Source of the DNA: Caldifarciminota bacterium 4484_18
GTDB taxonomy: Bacteria; Hydrothermota; UBA3073; NMUJ01
DNA: 8,895 nt
Assembly (NCBI GenBank): GCA_002256535.1
Contig: NMUJ01000058.1
Location: forward strand, 1-8,895
Direction of reading: 5' to 3'
The translations under genes and the position numbers were made by a program. Below the pieces are notes generated by a model, which ran no database searches, was not told the origin of the DNA, and was given only the letters and a program-made list of their open reading frames with translations. Shown one piece after another: positions 1 through 6,507 of this stretch (position 1 is the stretch's first letter; every line of letters starts with the position of its first letter).

Positions 1-36
1 TTGACAAAACCTTCCATCCAGTTATTTAGAAAATCT

Positions 37-42
37 AAGGAG
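37..42 (+). promoter_or_regulatory. Shine-Dalgarno site of the small membrane protein gene
   Basis: AAGGAG lies 5 bases before the ATG at 48. It is a near-consensus ribosome binding site with normal spacing. It is the main support for calling the short reading frame that follows a real gene. Confidence 0.7.
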
Positions 43-47
43 CAACC

Positions 48-227
48 ATGTGGCAATGTTGGCTCGTTTTTTATATGGGGTTGTGGGTGATGATATCAGG
101 TTGGGTATGGGGCGGTATACTTAAGTGGAGTAACGTGGCGTTTGGCTTCTTTATCGCATTGTTCAGTGCATGGTGTGGCATAAAAGCTTACCTACAACGT
201 AAGGAGAAAGAGACCACCGAAGGATGA
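48..227 (+). CDS. 59-residue membrane protein of unknown function
   Basis: I do not recognise this family. The frame encodes 59 residues, beginning MWQCWLVFYMGLW and ending in a charged tail (QRKEKETTEG). Two hydrophobic stretches, about residues 4-25 and 30-49, suggest one membrane hairpin with the charged C-terminus probably in the cytoplasm. It is unusually rich in tryptophan (six in 59). The start is supported by AAGGAG at 37-42. Its TGA stop overlaps the ATG of the CvpA-family gene as ATGA, which indicates translational coupling, so it is very likely expressed and may work with that membrane protein. An upstream gene may end at a TAG at 27-29, but too little is visible to identify it. 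Confidence 0.7.
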   Translation: MWQCWLVFYMGLWVMISGWVWGGILKWSNVAFGFFIALFSAWCGIKAYLQRKEKETTEG

Positions 228-745
228 TATTCGACTGGATAATCATTGGCATCATCGTGCTATTCATAGTTGAAGGCCTTGTTAAGGGGTTCATCGGTAG
301 TATAGCTCTACTTGTTGCGGTATGGATAGGTATATTTGTAGGTGCTAAGTATTGTACTTATCTATCGTTGTACCTACCGTTTACGTTAACTGTATCACGT
401 ATTGTGAGCTTTTTCATCATATTTCTGTTGACGACCGCATTCATCTATGTGATATTGAAGCTGCTATATAAGGTAATGGCAGGCCTTAGGTTTGGGCTCA
501 TCGATACGCTGCTGGGTGCTATAGTGGGTGGGTTCAAAGGTTCCCTCATTGTGTGTTTGATTGTGTTGTTACTAAATGTGTTTCCAGCGACTCAAAAATG
601 GATATCCGAATCACGGTTTGCCCCATATTTTGTGGAAGAATTGCATGTACTTAAGCGGTTGCTACCACAAAACCTTGACACCATTTTCCATTATGAAGGT
701 AATAAAGCTGCTGACTTGTTATGGGTGTTAAAATCTTGGGTGTAG
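224..745 (+). CDS. cvpA: CvpA-family integral membrane protein
   Basis: The product has 173 residues with four hydrophobic segments at about 4-20, 24-42, 59-84 and 92-120, then a soluble tail of about 50 residues. The opening FDWIIIGIIVLFIVEGLVKG and the later RFGLIDTLLGAIVGGFKGS match the CvpA (colicin V production) pattern of a D near the start, glycine-spaced helix 1, and an R..D..LG..G..KG loop. Family members are inner-membrane proteins whose molecular role is unsettled. Some are linked to colicin V export, others to envelope stress. The ATG overlaps the previous stop by 4 bases, and the C-terminus overlaps fabH by 25 bases, so translation is probably coupled on both sides. Confidence 0.85.
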   Translation: MIFDWIIIGIIVLFIVEGLVKGFIGSIALLVAVWIGIFVGAKYCTYLSLYLPFTLTVSRIVSFFIIFLLTTAFIYVILKLLYKVMAGLRFGLIDTLLGAIVGGFKGSLIVCLIVLLLNVFPATQKWISESRFAPYFVEELHVLKRLLPQNLDTIFHYEGNKAADLLWVLKSWV

Positions 746-1698
746 GTTCATATCTACCGGGAAAGGTTTTAACAAATTTCGACCTCGAGAAGATGGTGGA
801 CACTTCTGATGAATGGATACGCACACGTACCGGTATACAGATACGTCACATAGCGGCTGATGATGAAGCCACATCCGACCTCGTCGTACAAGCAGCACGT
901 GAAGCTATAGCCAACGCCGCTATACAAGCTGACGATATCGATACCATTATCGTGGCAACTGTAACACCGGACCATTTCTTCCCATCAACAGCCGCTATAG
1001 TGCAAGCAGCGCTCCACCTACGTGCTGTACCTGCGCTCGACATAAGTGCAGCATGTTCGGGTTTCATCTACGGGCTTATACTGGCAAATGGTCTATTAAA
1101 GACGAGCACCTCCAAGTGTGTGCTGCTGGTAGGTGCAGAAACGTTAACCAAGATAACGGATTGGCAAGATCGTAACACATGTGTGCTGTTTGGTGATGGT
1201 GCCGGTGCTGTGGTGCTTAAGCTTGCACAGGATGATTCCGACATTCTGGCATATGACTGGCATGCGGATGGATCGCTTGGTGAACTACTAATACAGCCAG
1301 CAGGTGGTACTCGGATGCCTGCCACCACAGAGACTGTTGAAAAACGCTTACATTACATCAAGATGCAGGGACGTGAGGTGTTCAAGCATGCAATACGTTG
1401 TATGAGTGAATCTGCAACGAGGGTGCTCGAATTAGCTGGTGTAGGTGCCGATAAATTGCGTCTGTTTATACCACATCAAGCTAATATCCGTATCATAGAG
1501 GCTGTACGTGAGCGACTTGGGTTGCCACAAGATAAGGTTATGGTAACCATCCACAAACATGCAAACGTATCAGCTGCAAGTATACCGCTTGCATTGTACG
1601 ATGCTGTCAAGGAAGGAAAGATAGACAGGGGTGACTTTGTGTTACTTACTGCGTTCGGGGGTGGGTTCACCTGGGGATCGGTCCTATTAAGGTGGTAG
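721..1698 (+). CDS. fabH: beta-ketoacyl-ACP synthase III
   Basis: FabH condenses acetyl-CoA (or another acyl-CoA primer) with malonyl-ACP to start type II fatty acid synthesis in the cytoplasm. The 325-residue length is normal. The catalytic triad is visible: Cys112 in ISAACSGF, His252 in IPHQANIRI and Asn282 in HANVSAAS. The N-terminal ILGVGSYLPGKVLTN and the C-terminal AFGGGFTWGS are standard family landmarks. HANVSAAS replaces the more usual YGNTSAAS, but the Asn is kept. The ATG start gives the expected N-terminus although it lies inside the end of the cvpA-like gene. No strong ribosome site is visible close by, which suits translational coupling. The stop overlaps the birA start by 7 bases. 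Confidence 0.96.
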   Translation: MGVKILGVGSYLPGKVLTNFDLEKMVDTSDEWIRTRTGIQIRHIAADDEATSDLVVQAAREAIANAAIQADDIDTIIVATVTPDHFFPSTAAIVQAALHLRAVPALDISAACSGFIYGLILANGLLKTSTSKCVLLVGAETLTKITDWQDRNTCVLFGDGAGAVVLKLAQDDSDILAYDWHADGSLGELLIQPAGGTRMPATTETVEKRLHYIKMQGREVFKHAIRCMSESATRVLELAGVGADKLRLFIPHQANIRIIEAVRERLGLPQDKVMVTIHKHANVSAASIPLALYDAVKEGKIDRGDFVLLTAFGGGFTWGSVLLRW

Positions 1699-2420
1699 GT
1701 AGTGTTGTCTTCCGTTATACTGTAGTTGATTCGACCCAGGAGGAGTTGAAGCGCCTCCTTCAACACGGTAAGCTACCGATAGGTACAGCCGTTATCGCTG
1801 AGGAACAAACCCGTGGCAAAGGTCGCTGGGGTAGAGGTTGGTGGTCCCCCAAGGGTGGTATCTGGTGCTCTCTACTTATGTCAATAACAACAGTCCCATA
1901 TTTTAGATATGCATTAGCGGTTATACGTTGGATAGATGATACCTATGGTTTAGATGCATTGATACGGTGGCCTAACGATGTCATTATCAATCGCAAAAAG
2001 GTTGCAGGCATACTTATCGAGCGTCACCGTAATCTGGATCTGGTCGGTATAGGTATAAATGTCAATATCGCTCAGATCGATAATATCCCATATGCTACAT
2101 CTATGCAGATTGAGTGTGGCTATGAGATAGAGATCGACAAGAAACTGCCCGCACTTTTTGAAGCCATCCAATCGTATGCAAAGATGGATGACGATACGAT
2201 CCTACATCAGGTACGCACCAACATGGCATATATAGGTAGTAATCTATACATAGGAGATAAGTGCTACAAATTCGAAGATATAGATACAACCGGTAATATG
2301 ATTCTAACTAGTGGCAAGGAGCGACTGGTGGTTAATCTCAACCAGGTCGATTATCTAGATCCAATGTTTCGGTTCTTGGTTTTAAAAACACATATAGATA
2401 ATAAGCTAACACACCTGTGA
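1692..2420 (+). CDS. birA: Biotin--[acetyl-CoA-carboxylase] ligase, class I (no HTH domain)
   Basis: This enzyme makes biotinyl-AMP and attaches biotin to the carrier protein of acetyl-CoA carboxylase. The 242-residue product has the substrate motif DST (13-15), the biotinyl-adenylate loop TRGKGRWGRGWWSP (40-53), RWPND (92-96, Arg in place of the usual first Lys), KVAGILIE with the expected catalytic Lys103, and GIGINVN (119-125). There is no N-terminal helix-turn-helix, so it should be an enzyme only and not a repressor. The linkers around the catalytic core are shorter than in many homologues. The start is GTG at 1692, overlapping the fabH stop by 7 bases. ATG starts giving the conserved N-terminus are absent. 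The last 27 codons run antisense into the Gx-family gene. Confidence 0.93.
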   Translation: MVGSVVFRYTVVDSTQEELKRLLQHGKLPIGTAVIAEEQTRGKGRWGRGWWSPKGGIWCSLLMSITTVPYFRYALAVIRWIDDTYGLDALIRWPNDVIINRKKVAGILIERHRNLDLVGIGINVNIAQIDNIPYATSMQIECGYEIEIDKKLPALFEAIQSYAKMDDDTILHQVRTNMAYIGSNLYIGDKCYKFEDIDTTGNMILTSGKERLVVNLNQVDYLDPMFRFLVLKTHIDNKLTHL

Positions 2421-2877
2421 TTGCACCTGTGACAATGCTTAACAGTATAAAAATGGGTATCAACATGCGTACCCCAAAATAACCCAGTATAACAGATACA
2501 ACTAACAGTTGTACAAGGTTATGAGTTAGCGCCCCCACTATGCTAACCCCTACGGGGCTAAATATATGTGTTCCATGGGCTATGGTCATGAAGAACAAAC
2601 TTGCTATACCTCCCGCAAGCCCAATCACTGGTGCAGGTGTTAGTATTGTACCAGTTACGGTATTACCCAATAACGTACGTGCAACAGTGACTATCAATGC
2701 ATCCTTCCATCCATATAGCATTAATGTTGTCAACACGATAGCGTTTGAGAAACCTACCCTCAACCATGGTAAGGGTTTAGGTACTATGGTTTCGAGTGCA
2801 TGGATACCCACAGTTATTGCTATGAGTATGATCAGTTTGGGGTCACATTTTCGTAAACGGCATAAACAGGCGTGCAT
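2338..2877 (-). CDS. Gx transporter / heptaprenyl diphosphate synthase component I family membrane protein
   Basis: The 179-residue hydrophobic protein has about five or six membrane segments. Family hallmarks are WLRVGFSNAIVL (38-49), GWKDALIVTVARTLLG (56-71), and FSPVGVSIVGALTHNLVQL (106-124). These match the Pfam family named after heptaprenyl diphosphate synthase component I, now often called Gx transporter and thought to be an ECF-like substrate-binding membrane subunit. The substrate is not deducible here. The frame could open at a TTG at 2892, but the ATG at 2877 has AGGAAG just upstream and is preferred. It overlaps the dGTPase end by 35 bases, so it is probably coupled. Its C-terminal tail (KPRTETLDLDNRPG) lies in the convergent overlap with birA. 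Confidence 0.85.
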   Translation of the reverse strand: MHACLCRLRKCDPKLIILIAITVGIHALETIVPKPLPWLRVGFSNAIVLTTLMLYGWKDALIVTVARTLLGNTVTGTILTPAPVIGLAGGIASLFFMTIAHGTHIFSPVGVSIVGALTHNLVQLLVVSVILGYFGVRMLIPIFILLSIVTGAITGVLAYYLYVFLKPRTETLDLDNRPG

Positions 2878-3862
2878 ATTCTTCCTGTGCAAACCTATCC
2901 GTCATGCCCGCAATGTAATCACAAACTGTCTGGTAAAGTGAATACTCATCGGTTATCCTCTCCTGATACTCAGGTGGTAAGTGTGCGGGCTCTTTTAGAT
3001 ATATTTCAAGTATTGCTTTGATGTAGCGTTTGGCTTTCTCCTGCATCTTTACCACCTTATAATGTCGATATAGGTTATCTTCAAGAAACCTACGTAACAT
3101 ATCCTGCTGTTCGCGCATATCGGGGCTAAATTCCACCAGTACCTTACCGATATTACGTACATCATCTACTGTTTTAATCTTATGTTTTTCAACATTATAG
3201 CGTGTGTATTCGGTTACATCCCTTACTTGTTTAGCAATCAATCGTCGCAACGTTTCGTAGATAATAACCCGTATGGGTTGATCTTTATACTCCTCATACA
3301 CTTTATTGAAGATATCCGCCCATAGCGGTAACTCCTGTAGGTGGTCCAGCGATATGTAATCCGCACGTAACCCATCGTCCAGATCGTGTGAGTTATAAGC
3401 TATTACATCAGCTACGTTGATAATCTGTGCTTCAAGTGTAGGTGGTGTGTTGGCCGGAAAGTTTGCATACCGGCGTTCGAGTACATCCACTACCCTTAAC
3501 CCTTGTCGGTTATGTTCAAACCCTATAGGTAAATTCTCTTTGAGTGCCTCCTCACCCGCATGGCCAAATGGCGGATGCCCTATATCATGTGCTAAGGCGA
3601 TAGCTTCGGTTAGATCTTCATTCAACTGTAGTGCACGTGCAATAGTGCGTGATATCTGTGCCACCTCCAGCGTATGTGTCAACCGCGTACGGTAATGGTC
3701 ACCTTCGTGGTTGACGAATACCTGAGTTTTATATTCGAGGCGCCTAAATGCTACTGAGTGTATGATACGATCGCGATCACGTTGCCATGGTGAACGTATC
3801 GGGTCTTCTTCCTCTTTGTGTTTGCGACCTTTTGTTCTGCTTACACCATAGGGGGCGACCAT
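2843..3862 (-). CDS. dgt: dGTPase-like deoxynucleoside triphosphate triphosphohydrolase (HD domain)
   Basis: Family enzymes hydrolyse dNTPs to the nucleoside and triphosphate, controlling dNTP pools. Of 339 residues, the N-terminal SPWQRDRDRIIHS..FRRLEYKTQVF (24-49) is the family signature. Metal ligands of the HD site are His63 (RLTHTLEV), His92-Asp93 (AHDIGHPPFGHAGE) and Asp152 (INVADVIAYNSHDLDDGLR). The protein is about 30-40 residues shorter than usual type 2 members. The segment normally between RYPxFPG and PSLEAQ, which carries the GLNLT..E...G..KH block, is absent (RYANFPANTPPTLEAQ, 131-146). ATG at 3862 is the only sensible start, because an in-frame TAA lies four codons upstream. It has no clear ribosome binding site. 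It follows comEC by 42 bases. Confidence 0.9.
   Translation of the reverse strand: MVAPYGVSRTKGRKHKEEEDPIRSPWQRDRDRIIHSVAFRRLEYKTQVFVNHEGDHYRTRLTHTLEVAQISRTIARALQLNEDLTEAIALAHDIGHPPFGHAGEEALKENLPIGFEHNRQGLRVVDVLERRYANFPANTPPTLEAQIINVADVIAYNSHDLDDGLRADYISLDHLQELPLWADIFNKVYEEYKDQPIRVIIYETLRRLIAKQVRDVTEYTRYNVEKHKIKTVDDVRNIGKVLVEFSPDMREQQDMLRRFLEDNLYRHYKVVKMQEKAKRYIKAILEIYLKEPAHLPPEYQERITDEYSLYQTVCDYIAGMTDRFAQEEYARLFMPFTKM
2881..2886 (-). promoter_or_regulatory. Shine-Dalgarno site deciding the Gx-family start
   Basis: On the minus strand AGGAAG precedes the ATG at 2877, with 5 bases between the AGGA core and the start. It lies within the last codons of the dGTPase gene. It favours the ATG over the TTG five codons upstream, which the site itself follows. 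Confidence 0.6.
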
Positions 3863-3904
3863 CGTTACAAGTTAAGATATCTATACGATTGTCAATTACA
3901 TTGG

Positions 3905-5974
3905 TTAGATACCAAGATAGCCTATCCAATATAGGAACCTGCCACGCAATGTTCTGATCAACCATGAGTAAGGGTAGATGTACACTTCTCTACCTACACG
4001 GGTTATGAAGATAGCCTCTTTATATGGATAGATGTGATACCTGTAGAAGTAAAGGTGGCCATTCACATGCTCTAATTCGATACCTCTGTAACATAGTTGT
4101 AGCCTATTTCGGCGTTTGGTGACCTTCAGCTCCCTTAGCTTGATGGTGGTATCTTTATCAAACAATTTATATGTTACATCCAATGTGGTCAACCGCCTCT
4201 TGAGAAACTGCCAGCTACGGGTGGGTTCCACAAACCCCACAAATAGTGAACATGGAAAGTTCTCCACCACGTAGGGGAGACCACCAATGTTTTCTATGCC
4301 ACCGTATCCTACAATGTACTCGAGCGGGAATGCATGATAATACTTCAATATAGAGCTTACTTTTTTGCCTTCATCGTAGTGAGGATACCACATACCGGCG
4401 TTCACAAGGATATTCGCTGGATGTGTGATCAAAAATGCGTTACCATTGGCCAATTTCATACAAATAGCGTGCAGCTCCTTCTTGGTGAGCACCTTTTGCC
4501 AGATAAATAGGTTAAGTATGGCTAACAAGCCAATCACGGCATATTTGGGTGCCAGACGTCGCATAAAAACGGTGATCCCCAACACGAATAGCAATATAAA
4601 GACTGCTACATATAAGAGTGGGAAAGCTGACACCTCGATGTGTATCCTTAACCTATACACGAATTGCGTGATAGTGAGAATAAACTTGGCTATAGCGAAT
4701 GAAGCAGCTCCAAATAGGGTTGAAAATAATTTGATGGGTAGAAATGATAACAGTAACCATAGCCATCCACAGATGAGTAAGAACCCCGTGAGTGGCACTA
4801 CTATGGGGTTCATCAATGGAGCTGCTACCGGCAGGTAATGAAAATGGTATGCTGTGTAGGGGAGTAACATCACCTGTATGGGTGTGAATACCATTACGGG
4901 GTACAACAAGTATCGCCGTATACGTGAACGCATGTTAATGTGTGGAGCCACTAAATTGTGGCAAACAAATATAAGCATCGTTATACCGAACGATAGCTGG
5001 AAACTTATCTGAAACAGTGCACCAGGGTTCATGATGAGCACAGCAATAGCTGCCAACGCCAATATGTTACCATAATGTACCTTACGCTCCATAATGATAG
5101 TCAGTAGAGCTAATGATAACATGATGCTACTTCTTATAACAGGTATACGTAGGCCTACGATTGTCACATATACCATAAGGGTGAACACTGTAACAAGATA
5201 GCGTATAAGCAACGGTACCCTCATTGCAGCTAATACGAGCATTATAAAGGTTGCAATTATACCAGTATGTAAGCCACTGATTGCAAGTATATGCATTATG
5301 CCAGTTTTACGAAACGGCTCTATAGCCTCTTTACGTAAGCAACGCCGTTCACCGAGCAAAATACCCTTCAAAAACGCATTGATATCACCTTTGGTGTAGG
5401 CATCTATTTCGTGCAATAGTTTCTCTCTTAACTTACCCACGAACCGAATGAATGAAACCTTATTGTACTTTTTAATTGTGATGTTTGATATAATCTTACC
5501 TGCGCCAGAGAACCCTTCATTCTTCAGAAACGTGTAATAATCGAACTCGTCTGGATTCTGTGGCTCTACATAAGTGAGATAGATGTCACCTTTGAGTGTA
5601 TCACCATATTCAGGATGCAGATTTCTGGGTAAACTTGCACGTATTTTGGCACCTTTGAATGGGGTTATCAGTTTGAGTGTTACGATGTATCCGCTTGTTG
5701 TATGTTCGGGGATGCTTTTGACAGTTGCTAAGATATGTAGCCGTTTACCTTGGAGGAAATTGCGTGTGTATAAGTCTACACGGAGTTCATGCCACACAGC
5801 AGCTAAAAGTAGGATAGCTATCAACAGCCCATATTCACGAAACTTGAACACCGAAACTACCAACAAGAAGCCTATCCCACATAATAGTGGGATGATAGGT
5901 GGATCAAGGAAATGTGCAAGTATCACACCACCACTGAACGTAAGAAAAATAATGAGCACCGAGATAGTGCTCAT
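3905..5974 (-). CDS. comEC: ComEC/Rec2-family DNA uptake channel with degenerate C-terminal domain
   Basis: ComEC carries single-stranded DNA across the cytoplasmic membrane during natural transformation. The 689-residue protein has N-terminal membrane helices (about 4-62), a soluble OB-like region (about 75-170), the Competence membrane domain (about 195-480) with FLKGILLGER (201-210), HILAISGLHTGII (228-240) and FQISFQLSFG (321-330), then a C-terminal region (about 500-689) in the place of the metallo-beta-lactamase domain. That last region keeps the outline (ILVNAG, ENIGGL) but has lost DVGQGD (KLANGN, 507-512) and the HxHxDH ligands (Tyr557, Gly559, Glu561, Asn562). Nuclease activity is therefore unlikely. 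The ATG start has AAGG 7 bases upstream and lies inside a hairpin. The gene begins within the end of the broken WecA-like frame, in a probable operon with mfd. Confidence 0.93.
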   Translation of the reverse strand: MSTISVLIIFLTFSGGVILAHFLDPPIIPLLCGIGFLLVVSVFKFREYGLLIAILLLAAVWHELRVDLYTRNFLQGKRLHILATVKSIPEHTTSGYIVTLKLITPFKGAKIRASLPRNLHPEYGDTLKGDIYLTYVEPQNPDEFDYYTFLKNEGFSGAGKIISNITIKKYNKVSFIRFVGKLREKLLHEIDAYTKGDINAFLKGILLGERRCLRKEAIEPFRKTGIMHILAISGLHTGIIATFIMLVLAAMRVPLLIRYLVTVFTLMVYVTIVGLRIPVIRSSIMLSLALLTIIMERKVHYGNILALAAIAVLIMNPGALFQISFQLSFGITMLIFVCHNLVAPHINMRSRIRRYLLYPVMVFTPIQVMLLPYTAYHFHYLPVAAPLMNPIVVPLTGFLLICGWLWLLLSFLPIKLFSTLFGAASFAIAKFILTITQFVYRLRIHIEVSAFPLLYVAVFILLFVLGITVFMRRLAPKYAVIGLLAILNLFIWQKVLTKKELHAICMKLANGNAFLITHPANILVNAGMWYPHYDEGKKVSSILKYYHAFPLEYIVGYGGIENIGGLPYVVENFPCSLFVGFVEPTRSWQFLKRRLTTLDVTYKLFDKDTTIKLRELKVTKRRNRLQLCYRGIELEHVNGHLYFYRYHIYPYKEAIFITRVGREVYIYPYSWLIRTLRGRFLYWIGYLGI

Positions 5975-5976
5975 TA
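5941..5976 (-). promoter_or_regulatory. Hairpin plus T-run covering the comEC start codon
   Basis: On the minus strand a perfect 10-bp inverted repeat, TAATGAGCAC with GTGCTCATTA, is separated by a 7-base loop (5960-5966) and followed at once by TTTTTCTTA. The comEC ATG (5974-5972) lies in the 5' arm. The shape resembles an intrinsic terminator, though only four of ten pairs are G-C. It could stop transcription after the broken WecA-like gene, hide the comEC start codon in the RNA, or bind a dimeric protein as a DNA palindrome. The structure is seen in the sequence. Its function is inferred. Confidence 0.55.
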
Positions 5977-5998
5977 AACTGCCTTAGCTCATGATAGT
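5963..5998 (-). repeat. Permuted 12-bp direct repeat before and across the comEC start
   Basis: In plus-strand order, GATAGT-GCTCAT occurs at 5963-5974 and the same two hexamers in swapped order, GCTCAT-GATAGT, at 5987-5998. As a result ATGAGC occurs twice on the coding strand: once as the two-codon frame ATG AGC TAA (5992-5984) and once as the comEC start. The 3' hairpin arm could therefore pair with either copy. Confidence 0.4.
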
Positions 5999-6507
5999 GT
6001 TTACCCCTCCTTACTATGCTCCATAACACATCAGTGATTGGGAACGCTGTAATGATTATGGCATACCCCAGATAAAAATAACCACCATATGTTAACCCCC
6101 TTATCTGTAAAACAGCGAGTGTCAGCCCAAGAAACATACTACCCACCTCACCAAGGAAGACCTTTGCTGGATGGAAGTTAAATATAAGGAATGCCACCAA
6201 TGCCACTATTATGAAGGGTGCCAACATGTATGGGAACGTGTTTTGAAGCAAGGTATAAGTACTGTTAGGTAAAATGGGATATGGTTCCAGGCCTCAAACC
6301 TACCATATCTTAGCCAGATACCCACCATAACCGCTATCACCACCGCAATACCACCAACAGATGGTACAGGATATGTATGGATGCCGGCCTTGCTGTTATT
6401 GTGTGGATTATCTAACAAAAATCCTGTAGATAAAGAGAATTTACGTAATAGAAAAATTAATCCCGCACTCAGAACAAAGACTATGCTCCATGCTAAAGGA
6501 GACGACA

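Noticed and set aside
1..30. TTGACA at the left edge with a TATTTA 16 bases on, as a promoter for the small gene
   Set aside because: The -10 match is only three of six, the transcript would start almost at the ribosome site, and an upstream gene probably ends here.
2497..2513. 7-bp perfect stem with a 3-base loop just past birA, as a terminator
   Set aside because: It is AT-rich, has no T-run on either strand, and lies inside the Gx-family coding region.
2540..2941. 133-residue plus-strand open frame opposite the Gx-family and dGTPase genes
   Set aside because: Its sequence is an antisense shadow of recognised genes, with no family motifs and no ribosome site that I can see.
3863..3904. 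TTGACA on the minus strand in the comEC-dgt gap as a dgt promoter
   Set aside because: No hexamer at 15-19 bases resembles TATAAT well. The short gap suggests read-through from comEC.
6006..6012. AAGGAGG on the minus strand, the strongest ribosome-site match in the window
   Set aside because: It codes for Arg-Arg-Gly in the WecA-like remnant. The nearest ATG is 13 bases away and opens only a two-codon frame. It is about 31 bases from the comEC ATG.
6241..6256. Programmed frameshift joining the two WecA-like fragments
   Set aside because: There is no slippery heptamer, and the joined product would still lack the catalytic segment.
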